Shown here: one piece after another, positions 40,296 through 49,693 of the stretch
Layout of the letters: each line of letters starts with the position of its first letter
How positions within the stretch are numbered: position 1 is the first letter of the stretch
Source: PALSA-505 sp963762615
Lineage (GTDB): Bacteria > Actinomycetota > Actinomycetes > Streptosporangiales > Streptosporangiaceae
Assembly: GCA_963762615.1 (NCBI GenBank)
Contig: CAVXLG010000006.1
Coordinates: 186,001-250,000, forward strand
Direction of reading: 5' to 3'
DNA: 64,000 bases
Position numbers and translations under genes: made by a program
Notes under the pieces: model-generated
Database searches by the model: none
What the model was told of the DNA's origin: nothing
The model's input: the letters and a program-made list of their open reading frames with translations, nothing else

Positions 40296-42185
40296 ATGCC
40301 GCCGCTCCGATCCCGGACCGTTACGCACGGCAGGAACATGGCAGGAGCCCGGGCCCTGCTGCGGGCCACCGGGGTCGCCCGCGAGGACATCGGCAAGCCG
40401 ATCATCGCGGTGGCCAACAGCTTCACCGAATTTGTCCCCGGGCACGTGCACCTGCGCGAGGTCGGCCAGGTCATCGCGGCAGCGATCCGGGCAGCGGGCG
40501 CGGTGCCGCGCGAGTTCAACACGATCGCGGTGGATGACGGCATCGCGATGGGGCACGGCGGCATGCTCTACTCGCTGCCCAGCCGGGAGCTGATCGCCGA
40601 CTCGGTCGAGTACATGGTCAACGCGCACTGCGCGGACGCGATGATCTGCGTCTCCAACTGTGACAAGATCACGCCGGGTATGCTCATCGCCACCATGCGG
40701 CTCAACATCCCCACGGTCTTCGTGTCCGGCGGGCCGATGGAAGCGGGCCCGCCGGTGAGCACCGCGCCGGGGGCGCCGGCCGGCGGGCGCAAGCTCGACC
40801 TGATCGATTCGATGGTGGCCTCCGCCGACCCGTCGGTGTCCGATGAGACGCTGGCCCGGATCGAGGAAGCGGCATGTCCTACCTGCGGCTCCTGTTCCGG
40901 CATGTTCACCGCGAACTCGATGAACTGCCTGACCGAGGCGATCGGGCTGGCGCTGCCGGGCAACGGCACCACGCTGGCCACGCACGTTGCGCGGCGGGAG
41001 CTCTTCGAGCAGGCTGGCCGGGTGGTAGCCGAGATCACCCGGCGCTACTACGCCGACGGCGACGATTCCGTGCTGCCGCGCGCGGTCGCCTGCCGCGACG
41101 CCTTCGAGAACGCGATGGCGCTCGACGTGGCCATGGGCGGCTCGACCAACACGATCCTGCACCTGCTCGCCGCGGCTCACGAAGCGGGCGTGAGCTTCGG
41201 GCTGAAGGACATCGACGAGCTGTCCCGGCGCGTGCCGTGCCTGTGCAAGGTGGCCCCGAGCAGCGACTACCACGTGGAGGACGTGCACCGGGCGGGCGGC
41301 ATCCCGGCCATCCTGGGCGAGCTCGACCGCGCCGGGCTGCTCAATCGCGGCGTGCACACCGTGCACAGCCGGTCACTCGGCGAGTTCCTTGACCGGTGGG
41401 ACATCCGCCGCGAGCAGGCCAGCGGCGAGGCGGTAGAACTGTTCCACGCTGCGCCAGGCGGCGTGCGGACTACGCGGCCGTACTCGCAGAACGCACGATG
41501 GGAGAGCCTGGACGAGGACGTCGCGGCGGGGTGCGTCAGGGACGCCGCGCACGCCTACTCCGCCGACGGCGGCCTGGCCGTACTGCACGGGAACCTCGCA
41601 CCGCACGGTGCCATCGTGAAGACCGCGGGAGTGCCCGAGGATCTGCACCGGTTCACCGGGCGGGCCAGGGTCTTCGAGAGCCAGGAGGACGCGGTCGAGG
41701 GGATCCTCGGCGACGCGGTCAGCGCGGGCGACGTCGTGGTCATCCGGTACGAGGGCCCGCGCGGCGGACCCGGCATGCAGGAGATGCTGTACCCGACCAG
41801 CTACCTGAAGGGCCGGGGTCTCGGCCGCGCCTGCGCGCTGATCACCGACGGGCGTTTCTCCGGCGGCACCTCCGGGCTGTCGATCTGCCATGTCGCACCC
41901 GAGGCGGCGTCCGGGGGCGCGATCGCGCTGGCCGAAGACGGTGACCAGATCGAGATCGACATCCCGCGGCGGGAGCTCACGCTGGCGGTGCCCGAGGCGG
42001 AGCTGCGGGCCCGGGCGGAGCGGATCAAGGCGGGGCTCGGCTCGTTCCGCCCCCGTGACCGTCGCCGGCCGGTCAGCACCGCGCTGCAGGTCTACGCCGC
42101 GATGGCCACGTCGGCTTCGACAGGCGCGGCCCGGGACATCACGCTGCTCGGCGCGGCGGGGGATGTCGCGCCGCTCGGATCGTGA
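40296..42185 (+). CDS. ilvD: Dihydroxy-acid dehydratase
   Basis: Third common step in valine/isoleucine synthesis, dehydrating 2,3-dihydroxy acids using an Fe-S cluster. The 629-residue protein has the Cys ligand regions CVSNCDKITPGM and CPTCGSCSGMFTANSMNC, plus GHGGMLYSLPSRE, MGGSTNTILHLLA, and GRFSGGTSGLSICHVAPEA. Length is normal. ATG 40296 follows GGGGAGTTTCACC. No other ilv genes are nearby. Confidence 0.95.
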   Translation: MPPLRSRTVTHGRNMAGARALLRATGVAREDIGKPIIAVANSFTEFVPGHVHLREVGQVIAAAIRAAGAVPREFNTIAVDDGIAMGHGGMLYSLPSRELIADSVEYMVNAHCADAMICVSNCDKITPGMLIATMRLNIPTVFVSGGPMEAGPPVSTAPGAPAGGRKLDLIDSMVASADPSVSDETLARIEEAACPTCGSCSGMFTANSMNCLTEAIGLALPGNGTTLATHVARRELFEQAGRVVAEITRRYYADGDDSVLPRAVACRDAFENAMALDVAMGGSTNTILHLLAAAHEAGVSFGLKDIDELSRRVPCLCKVAPSSDYHVEDVHRAGGIPAILGELDRAGLLNRGVHTVHSRSLGEFLDRWDIRREQASGEAVELFHAAPGGVRTTRPYSQNARWESLDEDVAAGCVRDAAHAYSADGGLAVLHGNLAPHGAIVKTAGVPEDLHRFTGRARVFESQEDAVEGILGDAVSAGDVVVIRYEGPRGGPGMQEMLYPTSYLKGRGLGRACALITDGRFSGGTSGLSICHVAPEAASGGAIALAEDGDQIEIDIPRRELTLAVPEAELRARAERIKAGLGSFRPRDRRRPVSTALQVYAAMATSASTGAARDITLLGAAGDVAPLGS

Positions 42186-42263
42186 GGCTGTCATGCGGCG
42201 CAACCCCTGCTCCGGCCGGCTGTCGGCAGAGCCGGACGCCCGCCCGCGCAGCCATCGCGCCGG

Positions 42264-42839
42264 ATGAGCGCACACCCGCCGGTTAGCGCGGAGAACTTCG
42301 TCCGGGGCGCGCGGCCGCCGGATGCCGATGACATCGCGCGCATCCAGGTCAACCGGTGGCGTACGGGCTACCCGGGGCTCGTTCCAGCGGCTGTGCTGGC
42401 TGAGCTGACCAGCGCGGAGGCAGAACGGCGCTGGCGGGAGCACTGGGCGGCCTCACTGGCCAGCCCGCCGACCGGCAGGCACCAGGTGCTCGTGGCGGTG
42501 ACCGCCGGGGATGGCGGTGCGCGACCGGTCGCGGGGTTCGCGTCGTTCGGGCCCGGCACCGATCCGGACCGCTGGCCCGCCACCGACGCCGAGCTCTACG
42601 AGCTGTGCGTGGCCCGCGACCAGTCCGGGCGCGGGCACGGCAGCAGGCTGCTCAACGCGGCCGTGGCGACGATGGCTGACGACGGCTTCGGCACCGTCTG
42701 CGCCTGGATCCTGGAACAGGACACCGCCGCCCGGCGGTTCCTGGAGTCGGCCGGCTGGGCGCCCGACGGTGCACGCAAGGCCCTGGACATGGGCGCCAGC
42801 GTCGCCATGGTCCGGCTGCACGTCGCGATCCCGCACTGA
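42264..42839 (+). CDS. GNAT-family N-acetyltransferase
   Basis: A 191-residue GNAT fold: IARIQVNRWRTGYPGLVP at the start, the acetyl-CoA-binding ELCVARDQSGRGHGSRLLNA (R/Q-x-x-G-x-G/A) and a C-terminal AWILEQDTAARRFLESAGW. Substrate unknown. It starts 78 bases after ilvD on the same strand. Confidence 0.87.
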   Translation: MSAHPPVSAENFVRGARPPDADDIARIQVNRWRTGYPGLVPAAVLAELTSAEAERRWREHWAASLASPPTGRHQVLVAVTAGDGGARPVAGFASFGPGTDPDRWPATDAELYELCVARDQSGRGHGSRLLNAAVATMADDGFGTVCAWILEQDTAARRFLESAGWAPDGARKALDMGASVAMVRLHVAIPH

Positions 42840-42890
42840 GCCAGCGAAGATCAGCCCGCTCCCCATGCCTCGCCCTCGCCCCCATCGCCG

Positions 42891-43077
42891 TCCTCGCCGG
42901 GGCGGCGATGGCACATCGACCACCCCATAGCGACGGCAATGGCACATCGACCACCCCCAGACAGCCCAGCTCACCGCCCTCGTCACCGCCGTCCTCGCCG
43001 TCCTCGCCGGGGCGGCGATGGCACATCGACCACCCCATAGCGACGGCAATGGCACATCGACCACCCCCAGACAGCCC
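42891..43077. repeat. 77-bp direct repeat (110-bp period) with internal ATGGCACATCGACCACCCC copies
   Basis: Bases 42891-42967 recur exactly at 43001-43077. Each copy contains two identical 19-mers ATGGCACATCGACCACCCC separated by 13 bases, and a degenerate further copy (atggtacgtcaaccacc) appears at 43145. The flanks are rich in ccgccctcgcc runs. This fills most of the 430-base gap between the GNAT and menA genes; open frames across it are repeat artefacts and no gene is supported. Confidence 0.88.
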
Positions 43078-43269
43078 CACTCGCCGCCCTCGCCACCGCC
43101 GCCCTCGCCATCTTCGCCGTCCTCGCCACCGTCGCTGGGCGGCGATGGTACGTCAACCACCTCCGGACGGCCCGGCTCGCCAGCCCAGGGCGTGATCGGG
43201 AGGGCCGCCAGAGGCGTTGGTAGCCTTGCCCGGTACGAATCAGTGCGAGCGAAGGGACGCGGCCGAGCG

Positions 43270-44142
43270 GTGGCAACGGGGCGTGATTGGCTGGCCGGCG
43301 CCCGGCCGAGAACCCTCGCGGCGGCGATCGTCCCGGTGCTGGTGGGCTCGGCCGTGGCGGTCGGCTACGGGGAGTTTTCCGCGTGGCGGGCCGGGCTCGC
43401 GCTGCTCGTCGCGCTGGCCCTCCAGATCGGGGTCAACTACGCCAACGACTACAGCGACGGCGTGCGGGGTACCGACGAGCATCGCACCGGGCCGGTCCGG
43501 CTGGTGGCCGGCGGGCTCGCCCCGCCGCGGCAGGTGCTGGCCGCGGCGGCCGGCTGTCTGGCCGTCGCCTGCGTGGCGGGCCTGGTACTGGCCGCGGTGA
43601 CCGGCTGGTGGCTGCTCATACCGGGGGCGGCAGCCGTGGCCGCCGCCTGGTTCTACACCGGCGGCAGCCGGCCTTACGGGTACCGCGGCTTCGGCGAGCT
43701 GTCGGTATTCGCCTTCTTCGGTGTGCTGGCCGTGACCGGCACTGCCTACGTGCAGATGCGCTCGTTCTCCTGGCTGGCGCTCGCGGCGGCCGTCCCGGTC
43801 GGCCTGCTCGCCTGCGCGCTGCTCGTGGTCAACAACCTGCGCGACATCGGGACCGACACGACGGCGGGCAAGCGCACGCTCGCGGTCATGCTCGGCGACC
43901 ACCGATCCCGGCTGCTGTACGGCGCGTGCGTCCTGCTGCCGTTCTGCGCGGCGATCGCCATCGCGCCGGCCCGGCCGCTCGCCCTGCTCACGCTGGCTGC
44001 GGTGCCACTGGCGCTGGCGCCGGTCCGGCTGGTCTCGTCAGGCGCGTCCGGGCGCATGCTGGTCACTGCTCTCGGGCAGACCGGGCGGGTACAGCTCGCC
44101 TTCGGTGCGCTGCTGGCCATCGGACTCGCCGTTCGGCCGTAG
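43270..44142 (+). CDS. menA: 1,4-dihydroxy-2-naphthoate polyprenyltransferase
   Basis: Integral membrane UbiA-family prenyltransferase of menaquinone synthesis, about 290 residues with about nine helices. It opens WLAGARPRTLAAAIVPVLVG, has the first Asp-rich motif NYANDYSDGVRGTD and the second NNLRDIGTDTTAGKRTLAV. GTG 43270 gives the normal family start; the frame opens earlier through the repeat region without conserved sequence. Its last 105 bases overlap the convergent SPFH gene. Confidence 0.92.
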   Translation: MATGRDWLAGARPRTLAAAIVPVLVGSAVAVGYGEFSAWRAGLALLVALALQIGVNYANDYSDGVRGTDEHRTGPVRLVAGGLAPPRQVLAAAAGCLAVACVAGLVLAAVTGWWLLIPGAAAVAAAWFYTGGSRPYGYRGFGELSVFAFFGVLAVTGTAYVQMRSFSWLALAAAVPVGLLACALLVVNNLRDIGTDTTAGKRTLAVMLGDHRSRLLYGACVLLPFCAAIAIAPARPLALLTLAAVPLALAPVRLVSSGASGRMLVTALGQTGRVQLAFGALLAIGLAVRP

Positions 44143-45381
44143 CGACGGCGGCGGCTGGTCGCCGAGGAGCGCAGGGTCGGATGCCGACGGCTGGCTGCTG
44201 GGAAGGGCAGGGTCCGCCGGCGGGCGCGTCGCAGGCGGCTGGCCGCTCAGCGGCACGGATTCCGTCGTGTCATCCGCCGGCGGCTGCTGATCGTCGCCGA
44301 GCGCGGAATCTGGCCGCTCCCCCCTCAGCGACTGCTGATCGCCGGCGGGCGCGGCGTCCGCCGCTGCCCCGGTTGCCGCCGTCTGATCGTTTCCCTGCGC
44401 GCCGTTCGGCTGAACCGAAGGCCCGGCCGCGATGCCGGGGATCCGTGCTGCACCCGCGATGCCGGCGACGGCGGAGGCAATGCCCTGGCCTGAGCCGGCG
44501 CCGGGCTCTGAGTCGGGGTCGAACGCGCTGGCCAGGCTCTTCAGCGCCGAGGTCACCTCGCTGGGGATGACCCAGAAGGTGTTCCCCTGACCCTGGGCGA
44601 GCTGCGGCAGCGTCTGCAGGTACTGGTAAGCGAGCACCTTCGGGTCGGGGTTGCCGTCGTGGATCGACTTGAAGACCGTGCCGATCGCCTGGGCCTGACC
44701 TTCGGCCCGCAGGATCGCGCTCTGCCTGTCGCCCTCGGCGTTCAGGATCGCGCTCTGCTTCTCGCCCTCGGCGGTGAGGATCTTCGACTGCCGCAGCCCC
44801 TCGGCGGTGAGGATGGCGGCGCGCTTCTCGCGCTCGGCGCGCATCTGCTTCTCCATCGCGTCCACCACGCTCTTCGGCGGGTCGATGGCCTTGATCTCTA
44901 CCCGGGTGACCCGGATGCCCCACTTGCCCGAGGCCTCGTCGAGCACGCCGCGCAGCATGTTGTTGATCTTGTCGCGCGAGGTCAGGGTCTGCTCGAGGTC
45001 CATGGAGCCGATCACGCTGCGCAGCATGGTCGCGGAGATCTGCTCGATCGCCTGGAGATAGTCAACGATCTCGTAGTCGGCCGCACGCGGGTCGGTGACC
45101 TGGAAGAACAGCACGGTGTCGATGAGCACCACCAGGTTGTCCTCGGTGATGACCGGCTGGCTCTTGAACGAGACCACCTGCTCGCGCAGGTCGATCAGCG
45201 GCTTCACCCGGTCGATGAACGGGATGATGAAGTTCATCCCGGGTTCCAGGGTCTTGTGATACCGGCCCAGCCGCTCGATGTTGCGCGCCCGTGCCTGCGG
45301 CACGATGCGGACCGAGCGCAGCACCGTGATGACGGCCAGCAGGACGACGACAAACGCGATGACGGCCCCGGTCAGCTCCAT
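44038..45381 (-). CDS. SPFH/band 7 (stomatin-like) membrane protein
   Basis: A 447-residue protein with one N-terminal membrane helix (VIAFVVVLLAVITVL), an SPFH domain (IVPQARARNIERLGRYHKTLEPGMNF and DLREQVVSFKSQPVITEDN), a long Ala/Glu coiled-coil (RQSKILTAEGEKQSAILNAEG) and a Pro/Gln/Asp-rich tail of about 150 residues. Forms membrane microdomain assemblies in relatives. It starts two bases after the nfeD stop; SPFH-NfeD pairs are a known conserved operon. Confidence 0.92.
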   Translation of the reverse strand: MELTGAVIAFVVVLLAVITVLRSVRIVPQARARNIERLGRYHKTLEPGMNFIIPFIDRVKPLIDLREQVVSFKSQPVITEDNLVVLIDTVLFFQVTDPRAADYEIVDYLQAIEQISATMLRSVIGSMDLEQTLTSRDKINNMLRGVLDEASGKWGIRVTRVEIKAIDPPKSVVDAMEKQMRAEREKRAAILTAEGLRQSKILTAEGEKQSAILNAEGDRQSAILRAEGQAQAIGTVFKSIHDGNPDPKVLAYQYLQTLPQLAQGQGNTFWVIPSEVTSALKSLASAFDPDSEPGAGSGQGIASAVAGIAGAARIPGIAAGPSVQPNGAQGNDQTAATGAAADAAPAGDQQSLRGERPDSALGDDQQPPADDTTESVPLSGQPPATRPPADPALPSSQPSASDPALLGDQPPPSLRPNGESDGQQRTEGELYPPGLPESSDQHAPGRA

Positions 45382-45383
45382 GA

Positions 45384-45812
45384 TTACTCCCGTGGGTACA
45401 CCAGGGCGGTGACGCCCTGGATCTGCAGAACATCTACCTTGGCGCCCACCGGGATGACGAGAGAGTCGTCATAGGCGCGGGACGTCCATACCTCGCCGCC
45501 GATGCGGACCCGCCCGGCGTGGCCGGTGACCTCCTCGATGACGATGGCGGTCTGCCCGACCAGGGCGGCTGTCCCGGTGCGCAGCGGCGGCGGATGCTTG
45601 ATGTGACGGATCGCGATCGGCCGGACCACGCCCAGGCCGGCCGCGGCGACCGCGGCGAACGCGGCGAGCTGGACGGGCACACCGAGACCCGCCACACCGA
45701 CCAGGCCGGCCGCGAGCGCCGCGACGGCGAGCAGGCCGAGAGCCAGCGTCACCGTGAGGAGCTCGGCCACGCCGAGCACCGCGGCCACGATCAGCCAGAT
45801 GATCCAGCCCAT
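45384..45812 (-). CDS. NfeD-like membrane protein
   Basis: A 142-residue NfeD short-form protein: three or so membrane helices (MGWIIWLIVAAVLGVAELLT onward) followed by an OB-fold (GTAALVGQTAIVIEEVTGHA, GEVWTSRAYDDSLVIPVGAK, VDVLQIQGVTALV). ATG 45812 follows GGAGCTGTC; the frame opens earlier. Partner of the SPFH protein downstream, probably stabilising it or its membrane domain. Confidence 0.92.
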   Translation of the reverse strand: MGWIIWLIVAAVLGVAELLTVTLALGLLAVAALAAGLVGVAGLGVPVQLAAFAAVAAAGLGVVRPIAIRHIKHPPPLRTGTAALVGQTAIVIEEVTGHAGRVRIGGEVWTSRAYDDSLVIPVGAKVDVLQIQGVTALVYPRE

Positions 45813-46005
45813 GACAGCTCCGGACGAGCGGGGCGCCGGTGCGGCCGATCCGCACGCTCTCCTTCGACAGTAACCCTGCAGAGTATGTTCTTGCACCGCG
45901 TGGCGCCCGGCCGCGGGCAATCGTCACCGGCCGGTGACGCGCCCGGGTACTTCACGGGGAGCCGGCCGGCGGGCGAGGATGGTGCCAGCAACGCGGGAGG
46001 TCGCC

Positions 46006-47679
46006 ATGGACGATGCGAGCCGGCTGTCCTACAGCAACGGCCCGTCGGATCAGCCGCTGATCGGCGAGACGATCGGCGCCAACCTGGAGCGCACCGTGGC
46101 CGCCTTCGGTGGCCGGGAGGCGCTGGTGGATGTGCCGAGCGGCAGGCGCTGGACGTACGCGCAGCTGAACGCCGACGTCGACGCGGTGGCCAGCGGCCTG
46201 ACCGCAGCAGGGATAGCGGCCGGGGACCGGGTGGGAATCTGGGCGCCGAACTGCCCGGAATGGGTGCTGGTGCAGTATGCCACCGCGAAGATCGGCGCGA
46301 TCCTGGTCAATATCAACCCGGCCTACCGCAGCCACGAGCTGTCGTTCGTGCTCCGCCAGTCCGGCGTCGGCGTGCTGGTCAGCGCGCAGCGGTTCAAGAC
46401 CAGCGATTACCGGGCGATGATCGACGAGGTCCGCGGCGATCTGCCGGGCCTGCGCCAGGTGGTCTACCTGGGCACCGACGACTGGGCCCGGCTGGCGGCT
46501 GGCCAGGGCCCAGCGGCCGGGCAGGGCCCGCCGGCCGGGCAGCGGGCCGCGCTGGACCGCCGGGCCGCGTCGCTCTCCTTCGATGACCCGATCAACATCC
46601 AGTACACCAGCGGCACGACGGGCTTCCCCAAGGGCGCCACCCTGTCCCACCACAACATCCTCAACAACGGCTACTTCACCGGCGAGCTGTGCCGGTACAC
46701 CGAGCGGGACCGGGTCTGCATCCCGGTGCCCTTCTACCACTGCTTCGGCATGGTGATGGGCAACCTCGGCTGCACCACGCACGGTGCCTGCATGGTCATC
46801 CCCGCGCCCGGGTTCGACCCGGCCGCGACGCTGCACGCCGTGCAGGCCGAACGGTGCACCTCGCTGTACGGGGTGCCGACCATGTTCATCGCCGAGCTCG
46901 GGCTGGCCGACTTCGGCCGCTACGACCTGTCCTCGCTGCGCACCGGGATCATGGCGGGCTCACCCTGCCCGATCGAGGTGATGAAGCGCGTGGTCAGCGA
47001 GATGCACATGACCGAGGTGACGATCTGCTACGGGATGACCGAGACGTCGCCGGTCTCCACCCAGACCACCGCGGAAGATGACATGGACCGCCGGGTGTCC
47101 ACGGTGGGCCGGGTGCACCCGCACCTCGAGGTCAAGATCGTCAACCCGGAGGCGGGCGTGCCCGTGCCAAGCGGCGTCCCCGGTGAGCTGTGCACCCGCG
47201 GCTACTCGGTCATGCTCGGCTACTGGGACGAGCCCGCCAAGACGGCGCAGGTGATCGACGCAGCGCGGTGGATGCACACCGGCGACCTGGCCACCATGGA
47301 CGAGGCCGGGTACGTCAACATCGTCGGCCGGAGCAAGGACATGATCATCCGCGGCGGCGAGAACGTCTACCCGCGCGAGGTCGAGGAATTCCTGTACGGC
47401 CACCCCGCCATCGAGGACGTCCAGGTGATCGGGGTGCCGGATGCCCGGTACGGCGAGGAGCTGTGCGCCTGGGTACGGGTGCGCCGCGGCCAGGAGCTGA
47501 CCGAGGCAGACCTCAAGGACTACTGCGCCGGCAAGATCGCGCACTTCAAGGTGCCGAGGTACGTCCGGTTCACCGACGATTTCCCGATGACCGTCACCGG
47601 CAAGGTGCAGAAGTACAGGATGCGGGAGGTGTCCACCGCCGAACTCGGCCTGGAGACGATCGGCACGCCGACGGCGTGA
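46006..47679 (+). CDS. Fatty-acyl-CoA synthetase (AMP-binding, FadD type)
   Basis: ANL-superfamily ligase of 557 residues that activates a carboxylic acid as acyl-AMP then acyl-CoA. Motifs: YTSGTTGFPKGATLSHHN (P-loop A3), ICYGMTETSPVSTQ (A5), YWDEPAKTAQ, MHTGDLATMDEAGYVNIVGR (A7-A8) with SKDMIIRGGENVYPREVEE, and the C-terminal catalytic Lys in TVTGKVQKYRMRE. Chain length preference unknown. ATG 46006 follows GGGAGGTCGCC. Confidence 0.92.
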   Translation: MDDASRLSYSNGPSDQPLIGETIGANLERTVAAFGGREALVDVPSGRRWTYAQLNADVDAVASGLTAAGIAAGDRVGIWAPNCPEWVLVQYATAKIGAILVNINPAYRSHELSFVLRQSGVGVLVSAQRFKTSDYRAMIDEVRGDLPGLRQVVYLGTDDWARLAAGQGPAAGQGPPAGQRAALDRRAASLSFDDPINIQYTSGTTGFPKGATLSHHNILNNGYFTGELCRYTERDRVCIPVPFYHCFGMVMGNLGCTTHGACMVIPAPGFDPAATLHAVQAERCTSLYGVPTMFIAELGLADFGRYDLSSLRTGIMAGSPCPIEVMKRVVSEMHMTEVTICYGMTETSPVSTQTTAEDDMDRRVSTVGRVHPHLEVKIVNPEAGVPVPSGVPGELCTRGYSVMLGYWDEPAKTAQVIDAARWMHTGDLATMDEAGYVNIVGRSKDMIIRGGENVYPREVEEFLYGHPAIEDVQVIGVPDARYGEELCAWVRVRRGQELTEADLKDYCAGKIAHFKVPRYVRFTDDFPMTVTGKVQKYRMREVSTAELGLETIGTPTA

Positions 47680-47781
47680 CGCCTGTCCCCCAGCCGGCCC
47701 GGCCCCCGGATCTGCGACGCGGCGCTGCCCCGCGGCGGCCCGGCGCCGCGCTTCATCAAGTCGTTAGCTCCGGCTGGCAGG

Positions 47782-49211
47782 GTGGGTCGCCATGAGCTCA
47801 CCGTCGGCGCCGTTCGGCGCCCGCGAGCCGGCTGCCCTGGCAGGCCGCCCCGCCGCCGGCCGGGCTACCCCCGGCCGGCCGGGAGCAGGCCGGCGCCGCT
47901 GCCGCGGCCCGCGCTGGTCGCGGCGGCGCTGACGGCGGCCGGCACCGGCCTGGGCATCACGACGGCCCTGGCCATCACCACCGAGACGGGCAGTGAGTTC
48001 TCCGCCCCCGGCGGGCGGCCACGTTCGCGGGAAGCCTCACCGGCCTGGTCGGAACCTACCTGGCCCTGATGATGGTGCTGCTGGTCAGCCGGATTCCGTT
48101 CGTCGAGCACGTGCTGGGCCAGGACGGCCTGCTGCGCTGGCACCGCCGGCTGGCCCCGTGGCCGATCAGCCTGCTGGTCGGCCACGCGGTATTCATCACG
48201 GTCGGCTACGCGCAGGCGGCCAGGACGGGCCTGTGGCACCAGGTCGGCACGCTGCTCACCCGGTACCCCGACATGCTGACCGCCTCGGCGGGGCTGGCCC
48301 TGATGTGCCTGGCCGGGGCCGTCTCGATCCGGGCCATCCGCCGCCGGGTACGCCGTGAGACCTGGTGGGCGGTGCACCTGGGCATGTACCTGGCCCTGGC
48401 CCTGTCGTTCGCCCACGTCCTCGCGCTCGGGCCGGCGTTCGTCGGCCACCCGCTCACCCAGGCGGTGTGGTCGGTGGCGTGGCTGGCCACCGCCGGCCTG
48501 GTCCTGGCTTACCGGGTGGGGCTGCCGGCGGTCCGCAGCCTGCGCCATGGCCTGCGAGTGGTCGAAGTACGGCGCGAGGGTCCCGGCGTGGTGTCGGTCA
48601 TCTGCTCGGGCCGCCGTCTCGACCGGCTGGCCGTATCGGGCGGGCAGTTCTTCTGCTGGCGCTTCCTGGCCGGGGGCATGTGGTGGCAGGCTCACCCGTT
48701 CTCGCTGTCGGCCATGCCCCGGCCGCCCTACCTCCGGCTGACGGCCAAGGCCCTGGGCGACTACTCGGCCTCGCTGGCCCGGCTGCGCCCGGGGACCAAG
48801 GTCGTGGTGGAAGGGCCCTACGGGACCTTCACCCGGCACGCCCGGCGGCGGCAGCGCGTCCTGCTGATCGCCGCGGGCATCGGGGTCACCGCGCTGCGCG
48901 CGCTGCTAGAGGATCTGCCGACGCCCTCCCGGCCGATCGTCATCGTGCGGGCCACCCGGCCGGAGGATCTCGTGCTCGGCGACGAGATCCGCGACCTGGT
49001 CCAGCGCAAGCAGGGCTGGCTCTATGAGTTCGTCGGGCCGCGCGAGCAGGCGTCGGTGACCGGCCGGGCACTGCGCGAGCTTGTCCCCGACCTGCACCGG
49101 CGCGACGTTTACGTCTGCGGCCCCGAGGGATTCGTGGCCAGCGTCGTCGACCTGGTCAGGTCCCTGCACGTCCCGGACGAGGCCATCCACCATGAGGCCT
49201 TCGCGCTATGA
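47782..49211 (+). CDS. Ferric reductase-like transmembrane / FAD-NAD(P) oxidoreductase (frame broken)
   Basis: Membrane flavocytochrome-like electron carrier. N-terminal part in one frame (ALVAAALTAAGTGLGITTAL), then a break at about 48011-48016; one extra G in the ggcgggc run gives PGGAATFAGSLTGLVGTYLA leading into VSRIPFVEHVLGQDGLLRWH. Six membrane helices with His in WHRRLAPW, VGHAVF, AVHLGMYLAL and FAHVL (probable haem ligands), then an FNR-like domain: HPFSLSAMP binds FAD, AAGIGVTALRALLED binds NAD(P)H, VYVCGPEGFVASV is the terminal motif. The start is uncertain (GTG 47782 shown; ATG 47792 is in a third frame). Its stop overlaps the next gene (ATGA). Confidence 0.82.
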
Positions 49212-49693
49212 CCATGAAGCGGGCGCCGCTGTTCGCCGCCGGGGCCGCCGTCGGGTTCGCCGGCCTCATCGGCTACCACAGCCTCGGGGCCCCGGCACCG
49301 CTGGCCATCGCCGCCGGGCCGGCCAGGCAGTCCGCGCCGGGCGGCCGGCACAGCCACCACGGACACGCGGCCCGGCAGGGCAGGAGCCGGAAGAACGCCC
49401 CTGCGGGCAGCACCGCGCGCACCGCCACCGGGCCCCTGGTGAACTTCGGCTTCGGGACGATCGCCGTCCGGGTCAAGGTCAGCGGGAACCGGATCACCGC
49501 GGTCTCGGTCGCCGCACTGCACGCCATCGAACCGGCCTCACAGCAGATCAGCGACCAGGCCATACCGGTACTGCGATCCGAAGTGCTGGCGGCCCAGGGC
49601 ATCTCCATTCACGGGGTGAGCGGCGCGTCCTACACCAGCGCGGGCTACGCCCGGTCGCTGCAGGCCGCCTTGGACACCCTGCACGCCGGATGA
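49208..49693 (+). CDS. FMN-binding domain protein, probably covalently flavinylated
   Basis: A 161-residue protein with an N-terminal hydrophobic export/anchor segment (APLFAAGAAVGFAGLIGYHS), a His/Arg-rich linker and an FMN-binding domain. The site VSGASYTSAGYARSLQ matches the S-G-A-[ST]-x-T flavinylation motif, in which ApbE attaches FMN through Thr. It overlaps both neighbours by ATGA, so all three genes form one coupled unit. The domain should face outward. Confidence 0.87.
   Translation: MTMKRAPLFAAGAAVGFAGLIGYHSLGAPAPLAIAAGPARQSAPGGRHSHHGHAARQGRSRKNAPAGSTARTATGPLVNFGFGTIAVRVKVSGNRITAVSVAALHAIEPASQQISDQAIPVLRSEVLAAQGISIHGVSGASYTSAGYARSLQAALDTLHAG

Noticed and set aside
42453..43160. A 235-codon minus-strand frame with VVDVPLPS repeats
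   Set aside because: It comes from the intergenic DNA repeat and overlaps the GNAT gene antisense; no family resemblance.
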